From Beroe ovata (lineage: Eukaryota > Ctenophora > Nuda > Beroida > Beroidae): DNA of 39,190 nt. The stretch covers positions 76,135 to 115,324 of the forward strand of contig CAMPET010000195.1 of NCBI GenBank assembly GCA_946803715.1. The letters run 5' to 3'. Below are positions 1 through 10,600 of this stretch, piece by piece. Made by a program: the position numbers and the translations under genes. The stretch's first letter is position 1; each line of letters starts with the position of its first letter. The notes beneath the pieces are model-generated. The model saw only the letters and a program-made list of their open reading frames with translations, ran no database searches and had not been told where the DNA came from.

Positions 1-625
1 CATTTGAGGATAGCTCCCAAATGGATCGACCAATTAACTTGAAGCTTCTATCATAGCTCAAGGACCATTAGAAACTCGGACTACCAAAGTTTCAAGTTAA
101 GCAGATAATCGGTTCCCTAGTTAACGGCCGACATAACCCCTTATCTACTCTTTACTGGTGAGTTCGAGTGAGCATTTGAGGATATGTAGCTCCCAAACGG
201 ATCTACCGATTAACTTGAAACTTCTATCATAGATCAAGGACCATAAGAAACTCGGACAACCAAAATTTTAAGTTTAGCTGATAATCGGTTCCCTAGTTAA
301 CGGCCGACATAACCCCTTATCTGCTTTTTACTGGTCAGTTCGAGTGAGCATTTGAGGATAGCTCCCAAATGGATCTACGGATTAACTTGAAACTTCTATC
401 ATAGCTCAAGGACCATTAGAAACTCGGACAACCAAAATTTCAAGTTAAGCTGATAATCGGTTCCCTAGTTAACGGCCGACATAACCCCTTTTCTGCTTTT
501 TACTGGTCAGTTCGAGTGAGCATTTGAGGATAGCTCCCAAATGGATCTACGGATTAACTTGAAACTTCTATCATAGCTCAAGGACCATTAGAAACTCGGA
601 CCACCAAAATTTCAAGTTAAGCTGA
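1..625. repeat. Tandem repeat, 172-176 bp unit, about 3.6 copies
   Basis: The motif catttgaggatagctcccaa recurs at about 1, 173, 349 and 521, which gives spacings of 172, 176 and 172 bp. Each unit also contains ggttccctagttaacggccg. Copies differ by scattered substitutions and a 4-bp insertion (the tatg in gatatgtagc near 181). The array touches the left edge, so its full length is unknown. No coding potential was seen. It looks like a satellite or tandemly amplified repeat located 3' of the visible part of the ATP13A1-like gene, possibly inside one of that gene's introns. Confidence 0.93.
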
Positions 626-653
626 TTAGTCCATCAAGCACCAACCTGTCATA

Positions 654-796
654 CTTGTCCAGTAGAATACACGTACCTGTCCAGTAGAATACTCGTACAT
701 GTCCAGTAGAATAAACGTACCTGTCCAGTAGAATACATGTACCTGTCCAGTAGAATACACGTACCTGTCCAGTAGAATACACGTACCTGTCCAGTA
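654..796. repeat. 22-bp minisatellite, about 6.5 copies
   Basis: The unit gtacctgtccagtagaatac plus two variable bases is repeated head to tail with single-base changes (acacgt, actcgt, aaacgt, acatgt). It starts shortly after the 172-bp array ends. An open frame through it on the minus strand reads as a repetitive YWTGT-type peptide, which is an artefact of the repeat. Confidence 0.93.
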
Positions 797-1048
797 AGAC
801 AAAGAGAATAAGCCTGGTCCTCCTCTCCTATGGGGAAAGCTACAGAACCATCCGGTGACTCCCATCTCCAACTCTCATCTGATAGATGGTGGTTAGGGAT
901 GAGGGGCGGAAAGAGGGAGAGAGGGTGGAATTGAGATTTATCATGGAGTTATCAAAGATTTATCATAGATTAATCATGTCTATGGACCGCTACAGAGAAT
1001 CGATATACAACACCCGTAGTCTCAGACCAGTTCCCGAGCCCGACTTAC

Positions 1049-4000
1049 CATGTTCAGTGAGGATGAGAACTTTCTTGGTTATTTTCAGCTGGTTGGCCAC
1101 GTAGCACGCAGTGAGTGGACTATCCCCAGTGATCATCACCACATAGTGGGATGATTCCTTCAACATGGCCACGGCAGCTTTAGATTCCTTCTTTAGGGGA
1201 GTTGAAAACACCTGGAGTTTTACATAATCAGAGGTAAAGTTACAGAGAAAATTCAGATAGGGAAACAAATTGAAAACCAAAAAACTATTCTAAGATTTTT
1301 AACATGCATCCTGTATAAATAAGTACTCACCAGGGATGAGGTGACAATGAATTCCAATTGATCGCAAAAACTATCAGGGGGCTGGCAAGCCCCCCGCGGC
1401 ATCTGTANTCCTTCTTTAGGGGAGTTGAAAACACCTGGATTTTTACATAATCTGAGGTAAAGTTACAGAGAAAATTTAGATAGGGAAACAAATTGAAAAC
1501 CAAAAACTATTTTAAGATTTTTAACATGCATCCTGTATAAGTAAGTACTCAACAGGGATGAGGAAACAATGAATTCCAATTGATCGCGAAAACTATAAAA
1601 CTATAATAAACTCACAACAAAACCACAGAATGTAAGGTCCCTCTCTGCCTCTTCACGAGTGACGTCACGAATTGTAACATCCTTGTCGAGACTCCGTGAC
1701 GCAAGTGCGATGACCCGTCCTCCCTGCAGCGTGTACTTCTTGTGGATGCTGTCATAATCTGCTGGAACCTGTGTGAAGAGTAGGATGAGGAGAAATAATC
1801 GGTGAGAGATTGGCGAGTAGCTGAGAAGTGGTATTTTTGTCCAGAGAATCGGGCCGATAACTCGCAACAGAGGAAAGTATAGCGAGAATATATTACCTCA
1901 CTGAGCATCCCCTTGAGTACCTCAGGAGCACCCTTAGTCATGACAAGATGTTCAGTGTTAAACGCGGAGTCCTGTTTACTGACCAAGACGCTCATTCTCT
2001 TTAACGTACTGCAAGATATGGCAACAAATTATAACCAGAAATAGTCGCCAATCAGCTGAGTTGGCGTTACTCTCACTTAGGTCTGGCTATTGGCGTCTAT
2101 TACCTGTTGAAATGGAATCTCTTGAGAATCTTGAGACTCTGTTTGACAGTTTTACAAATCACCACATCACCCTTAGTGAGTGTCCAGGGAAGAACTGCCA
2201 GTGTGGCCCGCTCTATTGGGTCCCCGATGAGTTTATCATCCACATAGAGGAGTGAGTGACACGTGGCCAGCACGTGACTGGTATCCAGGGGAACGGAGGA
2301 AATGTCCACGAGCGAGGCTGGGTCTGTCCCTGATATCCCACACACTCCTGGATATATACATCGGTTATTGATGCTGTTATGAGAGGATCGTTGATCACTG
2401 ATCAGAATCTGTGGTTAAAGTGATAGAGAAAAGGAAAAATCCTCCACGTTATTCTAGTAAGATTCTAGTAAGAATCGAACTCACCATTTAGCTCCAGTTT
2501 ATCTGATGTGAGGGTACCTGTCTTGTCAAAGCAGCACATGTGGACTTTCCCAGCGAAGGGAATCCTAAACGGTTCGGTGCAGTATATGCCTGAAATTACC
2601 GAACATTATTCCACTGTGGATTCAGAATTTAAACTCGATTCCACACATCGATCTCATAACGGAAGCATGTTTGATCCCATATATAACTAAAACAATCACG
2701 GCATGATCTCGCACCCATTTTGATAAGACTGAGCAGGGAGCTGTTAACAGCCAGGGATAGCTCTATGGGTAGTTCAGGGGGAACAACGCTTGTCAGAATA
2801 AGTGTACATTCCAAAAACAGCTTGTATCTATTCCTGTCCGGGTCTTTTGTTCCTGGTATGGGGGAATTCGGTCATGATGAGGTACTTAATTGAACAATGA
2901 ACGTTGCCTCCAACTCGTTATCCGAACAAGTTGCGATTATTTAATGGAGGCATCAAATAACGGATATTTTTATAGAAATTTTGTCGAGACCGGAGACGCC
3001 TTCCTCCTTCATTTCTCACCCTCTATCCAGACATAAGCACTGGCAGCGATAGCGAACTGGAGCAGGAACAGAATGAACATGAACGCCTCGAAGTTGTTAG
3101 CCGTAACTCGCTGTACACTGTACATGATTGTTCGCAAGAGTTTTCCCTGTGCTGTGTTGAATCCATTCCGTAACACGTACGCTATGCAACCGCTATCGGG
3201 CGCTGGTGAAACAGAGGGTAAGTCGTGTTAAATTTGTATGTTTGGTTTGCTGAAAAATTTGAGAAAAATATCTCCTAGTGAATAGATAAGTTAGTCGGCA
3301 ACTGAAACCCGGCGTTAGTCAATTTCCACTCACATTTAATGAAGTTTTTGTTTGATGATGGTGTGTGCTGAATTACTTTAGTTCCACCAAACACCACATG
3401 TAGCCGACTGTGAGTATCGATATCGAGTGAGCCCGTGTAACTGCAAGAACCATCCTCCGACATCATACATTCCTGGAGATGGGGAGTAGAGTGGTTTGAC
3501 GGTTTGGGTAATCCGAAAAGAGGGGTATGGTACAGAATAATGTATCCTTTATCGAAGAAAATTTTCCCGATGAATGTGACTCCCACTTTCCCTACCTTCA
3601 TAAGAGGAACGCTCTCTCCCGTCAACATACTCTCATCCACAACACACTGACCGTGCAACAGTAGCAAGTCACACGGTACTGTTTCGTTTCGGCGAGTCAG
3701 GGATATCATATCACCCGGGTATAGTTCATGAGACTTAACCTTCTCCCATCGCTTGTTCCTGTATACTGACACAAGGTAAGGGTCCTGCGGAGTAAATCGT
3801 GGTTATATGAGGCAATCATGCATGGTGGGAATGACATGAAGCTTTGCAGGAAGCGGAAAATCGTCAATAACCTGGGTCATTTTCTTGATTTCTGACATGC
3901 TCTTCATCTGTTGCTTCACTACAGTCGCCTCAAACATAGTCAACATACCAAGTGTGAAAAGTGAATAGTACCTGATTTAGGATTTTTTAGTCAGAGAAAT

Positions 4001-5239
4001 CCACTCTACTCCTAACGCGCGTAGGTACCTACTGCAAGCGCGCGCTATTCTAATTTAATGGCGCCCATGCGCATCAAGATCAAAACTTTTACTCTCGCGC
4101 CATCCTGCAAATACCCTATTTCACAACAATTTTGCCACTTGTCACAATCCGACTTAAGTGATTTTGAGGTCACAACTGACAACACACCACACACCACAGT
4201 TGTGTCAGTTGTCAGTGGTGTCACTACTAACCAGTATTCGTCCAAACACCAGAGCCCAACACAGAACACTTGGAACACGAAGAAGGGGGCAGTCGCTCTC
4301 TCGACAAACAGCTCTTGGAATGAGGGTAAGACGACTCGCATTGTGTTAGGTCCCCATGTTTTCTCAGCTTCGCCCACGTCTTCAGTACTGAGACCTTTAG
4401 ATGCCGTGTAGTCCTGACAATGTTATGAGATAAGAGTTGTTGATAAAGTAAACAATTCAGGATTTCAATTAATGGGAATCTGTTATCTGGGCAAGGAATC
4501 AAATCTACCTCGATTTTCAGATTAACCGGGAATACAACAGGTTGGAAATTACTTTTATCCACACAACTGTACTTAGTTTGCTGGAAGTCAAACCATAACT
4601 CAACTTCGCCTGATTCTTTCTGCAATCAAATTGAATTGAAGACATAGTTGGTATGATCATATCTAACAGGCTTGGCATGAAAAGATCTACTGAGAGAGTA
4701 AAGTTGAGTTACTATAATCAATGGCATAGGCTCTAACCTTGCGTCTATTAATAGCACAGAGTTGTGTGCTACCATTGTTTTTTGTAGGAACCACTTTTGC
4801 CATTGCAGCTTCAGTTGCACTAGGTAAGGAATAGCACATTGATAGTGTCTTCCATTCTACACTCCATACACAGAACAGGCCACAGAGGATATGCAATATG
4901 GCACATGCTGCAAGAGCTATCAGCTTCACTTCAATAGATTGTTCACTCTGAAAGTGGGTTATTCACTTCAACACCATTGGGTAGCTTTATTTGAAAAACT
5001 GTAGGTATGTATGTACCATGATACTCAATATAAAGTTTAAGCTCTCACTTCTCAGACAAGATCTGATTGGCAGATGAGCATAAACATGGATTAAGTAATA
5101 AATGAACACAAACTTGCAGAGAGATTGCAGCCCATAGGGTGTACAGAAAAAGAAATGGTCCAACATAGAAATGGTAAAGAAAAGGTCTGTAACAGTGAAA
5201 TGATATTTCTTTGACTTCCTCACTTATTTCATAACTCAT
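1049..5239 (-). CDS. ATP13A1: P5A-type cation-transporting ATPase (ATP13A1-like), 3' end missing
   Basis: Exons in transcript order: 5239-5114 or 5049, 4947-4738, 4619-4509, 4413-4232, 3971-3872, 3784-3596, 3472-3334, 3202-3020, 2852-2715, 2589-2485, 2347-2104, 2008-1897, 1768-1616, 1211-1049. All junctions after the first are GT-AG and keep frame. Seen: N-terminal hydrophobic segments, [28 protein letters not shown], the actuator motif LTGES, the P5A signature [10 protein letters not shown] in M4, the phosphorylation site DKTGT, the nucleotide-domain KGAPE, and [10 protein letters not shown]. The family (yeast Spf1, human ATP13A1) is an ER dislocase that extracts mislocalised tail-anchored mitochondrial proteins. 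About 740 residues are present against about 1,200 in the human protein. The hinge GDGxND motif and the last six membrane helices are not found before position 1, so they lie outside the window or are lost. The start ATG at 5239 is likely. The first donor is ambiguous: GTTTGT at 5113, or GTGAGA at 5048 paired with an acceptor two bases further in. Confidence 0.93.
1186..1596. repeat. Direct duplication of about 187 bp joined at a single n (1186-1374 and 1409-1596)
   Basis: The segment from tccttctttaggggag through aattccaattgatcgc occurs twice with a few substitutions and small indels. The two copies are separated by a short unrelated stretch (cagggggctggcaagcc and following bases) and an n at 1408. 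The first copy includes the 5' half of the 1211-1049 exon and its acceptor. The second repeats only the first 27 bases of that exon. This is most simply two overlapping allelic contigs laid end to end, so the partial second exon should not be annotated as coding. Confidence 0.85.
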
Positions 5240-6322
5240 CCTGAATGATTTGTTTACTGAATGATTGGACCACTGTTTATTAGTTGCATAACTGATACTA
5301 ATCCATTTGAATATGGTCGCTTCAACAAAGTAATGAAACTGACTTTGAATTACTGAATCCGAATGTGGATTTTAATAACTTGACTTTCCCATGTCAAGTT
5401 ATTAACATTCAGGTTAATTATTTCCTCACATAGACAATATTAAAAATTGATCAGTGTCATCCTAAATGGAATAAATGTATCGCACTTGTAATTGTGCTGA
5501 AATTGCAATTGTGATGGAATCACACTTGTTATTGTGCTGAGGAGCATTCAATTTCTGATCTCTTCTCTAGAAATGTACTAAGATATACTGGAAAAACGAG
5601 AAATTTCCCAGTTTACTGCTTACAGGAGCTATATTCCCCTCCTTAGTGACCAGCCCTCACTGGATCGAATTCAAGATTGATCAAGTAAAATGTTGATTGC
5701 ACAGTTTAAAATGTGCAAATAAGACTTATTCACCATTTTTGTCAACTTAAAGTTTGAACTTGAACAGTGTTTCAAGGTCAATGTTGTCATCAGCTGTCAA
5801 TTTTGTCTTCAGCTAGAAGGCAGTTTCCAAATAGTGTAACATGATGACCTCAGCATGGGGAGGTGATCATCAAAAGATGACCAGTCTTAACAAGATGAGA
5901 GGCAGCGTTAATTAGCACAATATGATGACATGACTTTCTAAGTTATTGACTTGCCTCCATGTACTGATTCAATCTCTAATAACTCTAAGTCAATATTCTA
6001 CTGAGATGAATGTTCTAATTGCATCAGCGGTCTAGCATCACCAGACAATCTTACAGTGGTTAGGTCCATATTTCAACACTACCCAGTGCCCAATCTTATC
6101 CATCATCAGGTCTTACAATGATAACAATTATCATACAGCTTATATCTACATGAAAAAAGTTTCTTAACTGAATGATCAGATCACTGTTTATTAGTTGCAT
6201 AAATAAAAATAAATAAATAAAAGGATGCTTCAGATGATTGAACATTGTAGACAGTGATACAAAGTCAATTGAATCAATAATTAGGTAATGATATTTTACC
6301 ATCACGATTCTCTAACTGATAC
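5240..6322. other. Intergenic, AT-rich, no gene recognised
   Basis: This is the spacer upstream of the ATP13A1-like gene. It has no convincing exon on either strand. It holds part of a dispersed repeat: tgtttattagttgcata followed by actgatactaatc at 5275-5305 resembles 6185-6330 and 33340-33425. A lone transposon terminus lies at 6021-6053 (gcatcagcggtctagcatca then ccagacaa). The stretch around 6225-6290 matches 30935-30995 in inverted orientation. Confidence 0.6.
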
Positions 6323-6580
6323 TGATTGATTTCAATATGGTCTCTGCAACAAAGTAATGAAGCTGAAATTTAATAAACCCTACGTCCCTACAATGTGCAC
6401 CCCTTATCTGAAAAGTCGTAAAAAGGAGAACACCTTCATTGGTGTTCGATCAGTACGATGAAGCCGCGCGCGCGCAAGAACAAAGAAATATATAAACCGA
6501 GATCAGATATATCTGTCCGAGGGTCCACTGTCAATTGTCATGTTTCTTGCGCGCGGCGCGCACGCCATCATTCATCGAAG

Positions 6581-6690
6581 TTGTCAGATTTTATCTGACC
6601 TCAGTTTCTCGCGCGCGGCGCGCGCGCCTTCATCGAAGGCCGATGAAGGCGCGCGAGAAACAGGTCAGGTAACATCTGACATTCTGACAA
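6581..6690. mobile_element. 110-bp hairpin MITE, family A, with 8-bp target duplication
   Basis: The element begins ttgtcagattttatctgacc and ends acatctgacattctgacaa. Its inner arms are GC-rich and self-complementary (tttctcgcgcgcggcgcg against gcgcgcgagaaac). It is flanked by identical 8-bp copies of catcgaag at 6573-6580 and 6691-6698. The paired allele copy has a single catcgaag at 7201-7208 and no insert, which is a clean empty site. An 8-bp target duplication is typical of the hAT superfamily. No coding capacity. Confidence 0.88.
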
Positions 6691-6743
6691 CATCGAAGTG
6701 CGATGGCTCATACCATAAATTTTTATCTTATCGAAGGCCGAAA

Positions 6744-6880
6744 TTGTAGGATTTTACCCTACCCGCTACCGCGGCCTACCGTCGGTGCGCGCGATTTTCA
6801 ATCTGCCCTTGTAGGATTTCACCCTACCCTTGCTGGCGGGATTTTATCCCTGGCAAGGCCAGGGTAGGGGGAAATTTAGC
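6744..6880. mobile_element. Composite or rearranged copy of MITE family B
   Basis: The terminus ttgtaggatttta(c/a)ccctac appears twice in tandem (6744 and about 6810), followed by gcgggattttatccctggca and cagggtaggg. The same blocks make up the intact elements at 31214-31308 and 31997-32093, but here the order is doubled and the right end is degraded (gggggaaatttagc), so no target duplication can be read. Confidence 0.7.
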
Positions 6881-7657
6881 AGGTGACGCGCATTACGCGC
6901 CACGGCTCAATTATGCCTACTCCGTGTGCTTTTTACGCACGGCTTNTGATTGATTTCAATATGGTCTCTGCAACAAAGTTATGAAGCTGAAATTTAATAA
7001 ACCCTACGTCCCTACAATGTGCACCCCTTATTTTATTCGGTGATCTGAAAAGTCGTAAAAAGGAGAACACCTTCATTGGTATTCGAGTTCGATGAAGCCG
7101 CGCGCGCCGCGCAAGAACAAAGAAATATAAACCGAGATCAGATTTATCTGTCCGAGGGTCCACTGTCATGTTTCTTGCCCGCGGCGCGCACGCCATCATT
7201 CATCGAAGTGCGATGGCTCATACCATAAATTCTTATCTTATCGAAGGCCGAAACAGCTACAATGCTCAATAAACATGAACAGTGGAGCTGCACTGGAGTG
7301 ACGGATTGTGGACAGATAACATCCGGCATCTCGACAGTGCAGGGGCTATCATCGATCGACAAATCGAGTCCCTTAGCGAAACCAGAAGCTAAGGCTATAT
7401 ATAGGGCCATGAGGGCCGCCGGCCCGGGCATAGGGTAATTTAGATCATGTTCACTAATACAAATTACAAACAGACTTGACGTGAAAGTCGGACAGTTGCA
7501 GTGCAGACCGTTGCTAATTGCAATTACTTTACAATCATCATGATATTCGAATGCTCGACATTTGACATAACAAATCATATTCATTAACAGTTATCAACCA
7601 CTGCTGCAGTTTATCGCATCGTCTATAGGTCTATAGGTCTCGTGTTATTCCAATATT

Positions 7658-10600
7658 TCACATCACAGAACACACAGCGCTGCTCTTGTGACTTGCAGTT
7701 CTCACTTTTTGCACCGGTTTGTTGACCGCTTTCAGTACGAAAGATGCCCGTTTCTTTTCGTCACTTGACGATCTATCATCCTGACTTGGTGTTCTTGGTC
7801 TTGGATACAGTTGTCGCCTCTTCATACCTGATGGGAGGGACACGCGTTTCGGCGTTTAAACCTAGCCCAGTCGTAAATTCAGGGAATTCTAATGTTAAAT
7901 CAACAAGTAACAATATCTATTCTGACCGAGACTCTTGATGATTAATTGATATTTAATGATTAATCAGGCAAATCGCAAATCGGTAACCAGGTAACAGCGA
8001 AATAACTATTATATATAAAAGCTATTAGGTATCCGCCTCCAGTTCAATAGAAACCCCGCATCATTCTAATCAAAATCAGCAAGGTTGATGTCTGTACTCT
8101 GTACGGATCTATTTTAACCTCTGCGAATTTGCGACATTTTTTACTGCAAGTCTATCACACTATTCAGGAGGTACATACGCAGCGCGCGCTAATTTCTATC
8201 ATAGACAATTGGGGCGGTGAAAATTCGTCATGAGTTAATGTTACAGCGCGCTACGCATTACAATCGGAATTTCAACAATTTTAGGACTTTTATAGGAGAA
8301 CGACCAATTAGACATGCGAATAATAGATCTATTTGAGTTTTGATCCAGAATTTAATATGACTGAAGTCATGGATGCGACTTCAGAGCTATGGTTGCAAAA
8401 GTTCATCCAGAACCGCCGTACTCGTAACGGCATACATATTTATCGACGAAGTTGTCGACTTTCTTACCTCCGGAATTACGAAAATTTTCATTTTTGTAAC
8501 AAATCCAGGAGAACAAAATTTTCTAACTAAGAAGTAACTCCCCGTCAAAAAGCAAAAAGCTCCCCGTCAGGGAATCGAACCCTGGTCGCCCGCGTGACAG
8601 GCGGGAATACTAACCACTATACTAACGAGGAGTTGTCCGTTCGAAAATATTTACTAATATATTCTTACCTCTGGCATACGCTCGTTTGTCAAACCATCCA
8701 GTTGCTCTGATGGTAGCCGACATGGTCGAGGGTTTGAGAGTCACTAAGTACACACCAAATACAGGCCTATCAGGGGAGCGGGGTGGGCATTAGAGGTTAG
8801 AAATATAGCAATTAACAATTAAGTCAGGTATTAATTAAGAGAAGTATTGAGTATTCCCCGCTCAATCAAGTCTCATGACCTGTGATCTGAGAAAGTAAGG
8901 TTGGGGCAGAAGTGGTATCGCTGTGGCGTGACGGAGTCTTGTTTTGATTTATAGAGAATACGGTCCTGGGTAAAGAAAGATTGGGTCAGGAACAAATGCT
9001 TAGAATCTTTAATCTTACGTTGGATAGTTGTAGTATTAGGCTAATTGATATTGTGCCGGCTAGGATTGATCTAGATACCAATCTAATCAACTGTGGAAGT
9101 GGTTCACTCACCGTATAACTGGGCACCCTTCGTTTCGTACTCGTATCGTATTCCGTAGTACCGGGGTCGAATTTGAAAGTCGGGGGAAAGTGGATTGGTG
9201 CCTCGGCGAATCCAGGGAATACCTGTCTCTGTCTGATCTGATCTATCAGTTGATCGTGTCGTATCAGAAACTGATGGAGCGACAGGGTATCAGCATGTAT
9301 CAGAGTATCAGTAATATATCGGTAACAGAGTGTCTGAGTATCAGTAGATTTAGCGTTGTTATGTACGCTATGGAGTCTACACATTTCTACCTGCTATATC
9401 ATCACTGTGGTAACCATAGCTACCGAATTGCATCCACAAATTCACTAGATAATAGCTCATGTAGTGGGGTACATTTCGTGTACAACTAATAGAAATTGAA
9501 CAGTATTCTGGTATTTAACTCATAGGTACAAAATTATCATGGTCACTCAAATCATACAGCCCTTAGTTAGGTGATATTGGGAGGTAATAGCTTCATAAGG
9601 GAGCACTTATGAGGCCATGCCCTCTGGTCCAGATGCTCTGGACAATCTTACCCCCAAGACACGTTAGGAATGGTGTGACAGAACTCGTTTCATTTGTCAA
9701 AGCACGATACCTCAGTTCATTACAGCAATATCCCCCATTTCACATATATTCGATAAGGAGGAGAAGTTACTGTGATAACGTCATAGGGCAATATACAACT
9801 GGTTGTCATGGTTACACAGGAATGATAACACAGAGGCGAACAGTATCAGTGAAACGGGGTTTATAGGAGTGAGGTTCGCACATATTGCATGGCTGCAGCA
9901 CATAGAGCTGGTTCAAATTTCGCGACTCATTTCAGACAAACGCAAACTGAAATGCATAATCATCTTCATTCGGATAAGTTTATTGGAATGGTGGACTGGA
10001 GTGGTGGACTGATTTTATTCTATTTCGGAGATAATTATAGTTCTGCGATTTTGCAGCAACTCAGTCACTGAAAAGTGAAAGAAGCCCCCCTCTTGACTTG
10101 GGCTATTAGTAACGCTGTTTTCATGGTGTAAGCCCACTATTTCTATTATAGTTCTGACATCTGTTATTCAGTTGCCATGGTTACAACGACAGAGACAGTG
10201 CTTTACCCTCAACAGAATGTTATCTTCATGAATAGAACAGTGAAGTGTGGAAAGAGATGATGATAGATTCGGACTTTGAGCTATCCAGAGTGTCATGAGT
10301 GCAGTCCGTAACCCAACCCCCCTCTAACCACTCCCAACCCCCTCCCACCCCAGGTAATGACAGAGTAATGATCAATCCCCCAGGTAATGACAGAGTTATG
10401 GTCACTCCCCCTGACCCCCTGATTGTTGTTGTGGTATACTACTCACTGCATCACCCAGAGAGTGAAACTCACATCTAGCTGATTGGAACTGATAGCAGAG
10501 TCAGCAGTCTCCCGCTCACAGGTTAATCTGTAGTTCAGATCTCCAAACCAGAACACACAGTCAACCTACAACAAGGTACCATTAAAATACCGATATCACA

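Larger units (their letters stand above)
6323..7253. repeat. Two allele-like copies of one locus in tandem (6323-6743 and 6947-7253)
   Basis: Both copies start tgattgatttcaatatggtc and end atcgaaggccgaaa, with small differences between. The junction is a single n at 6946. Copy 1 is about 118 bp longer because it contains the MITE at 6581-6690 plus one target-site duplication. Copy 1 then continues into another repeat (6744-6945), whereas copy 2 continues into unique sequence at 7254. This reads as two haplotypes not merged by the assembler. Confidence 0.85.

Noticed and set aside
654..796. CRISPR-like array of 22-bp repeats
   Set aside because: There are no spacers; the units abut directly and the genome is eukaryotic.
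1409..1435. Second copy of the ATP13A1 exon start as an alternative exon
   Set aside because: It is cut off by an n and looks like an allelic contig overlap.
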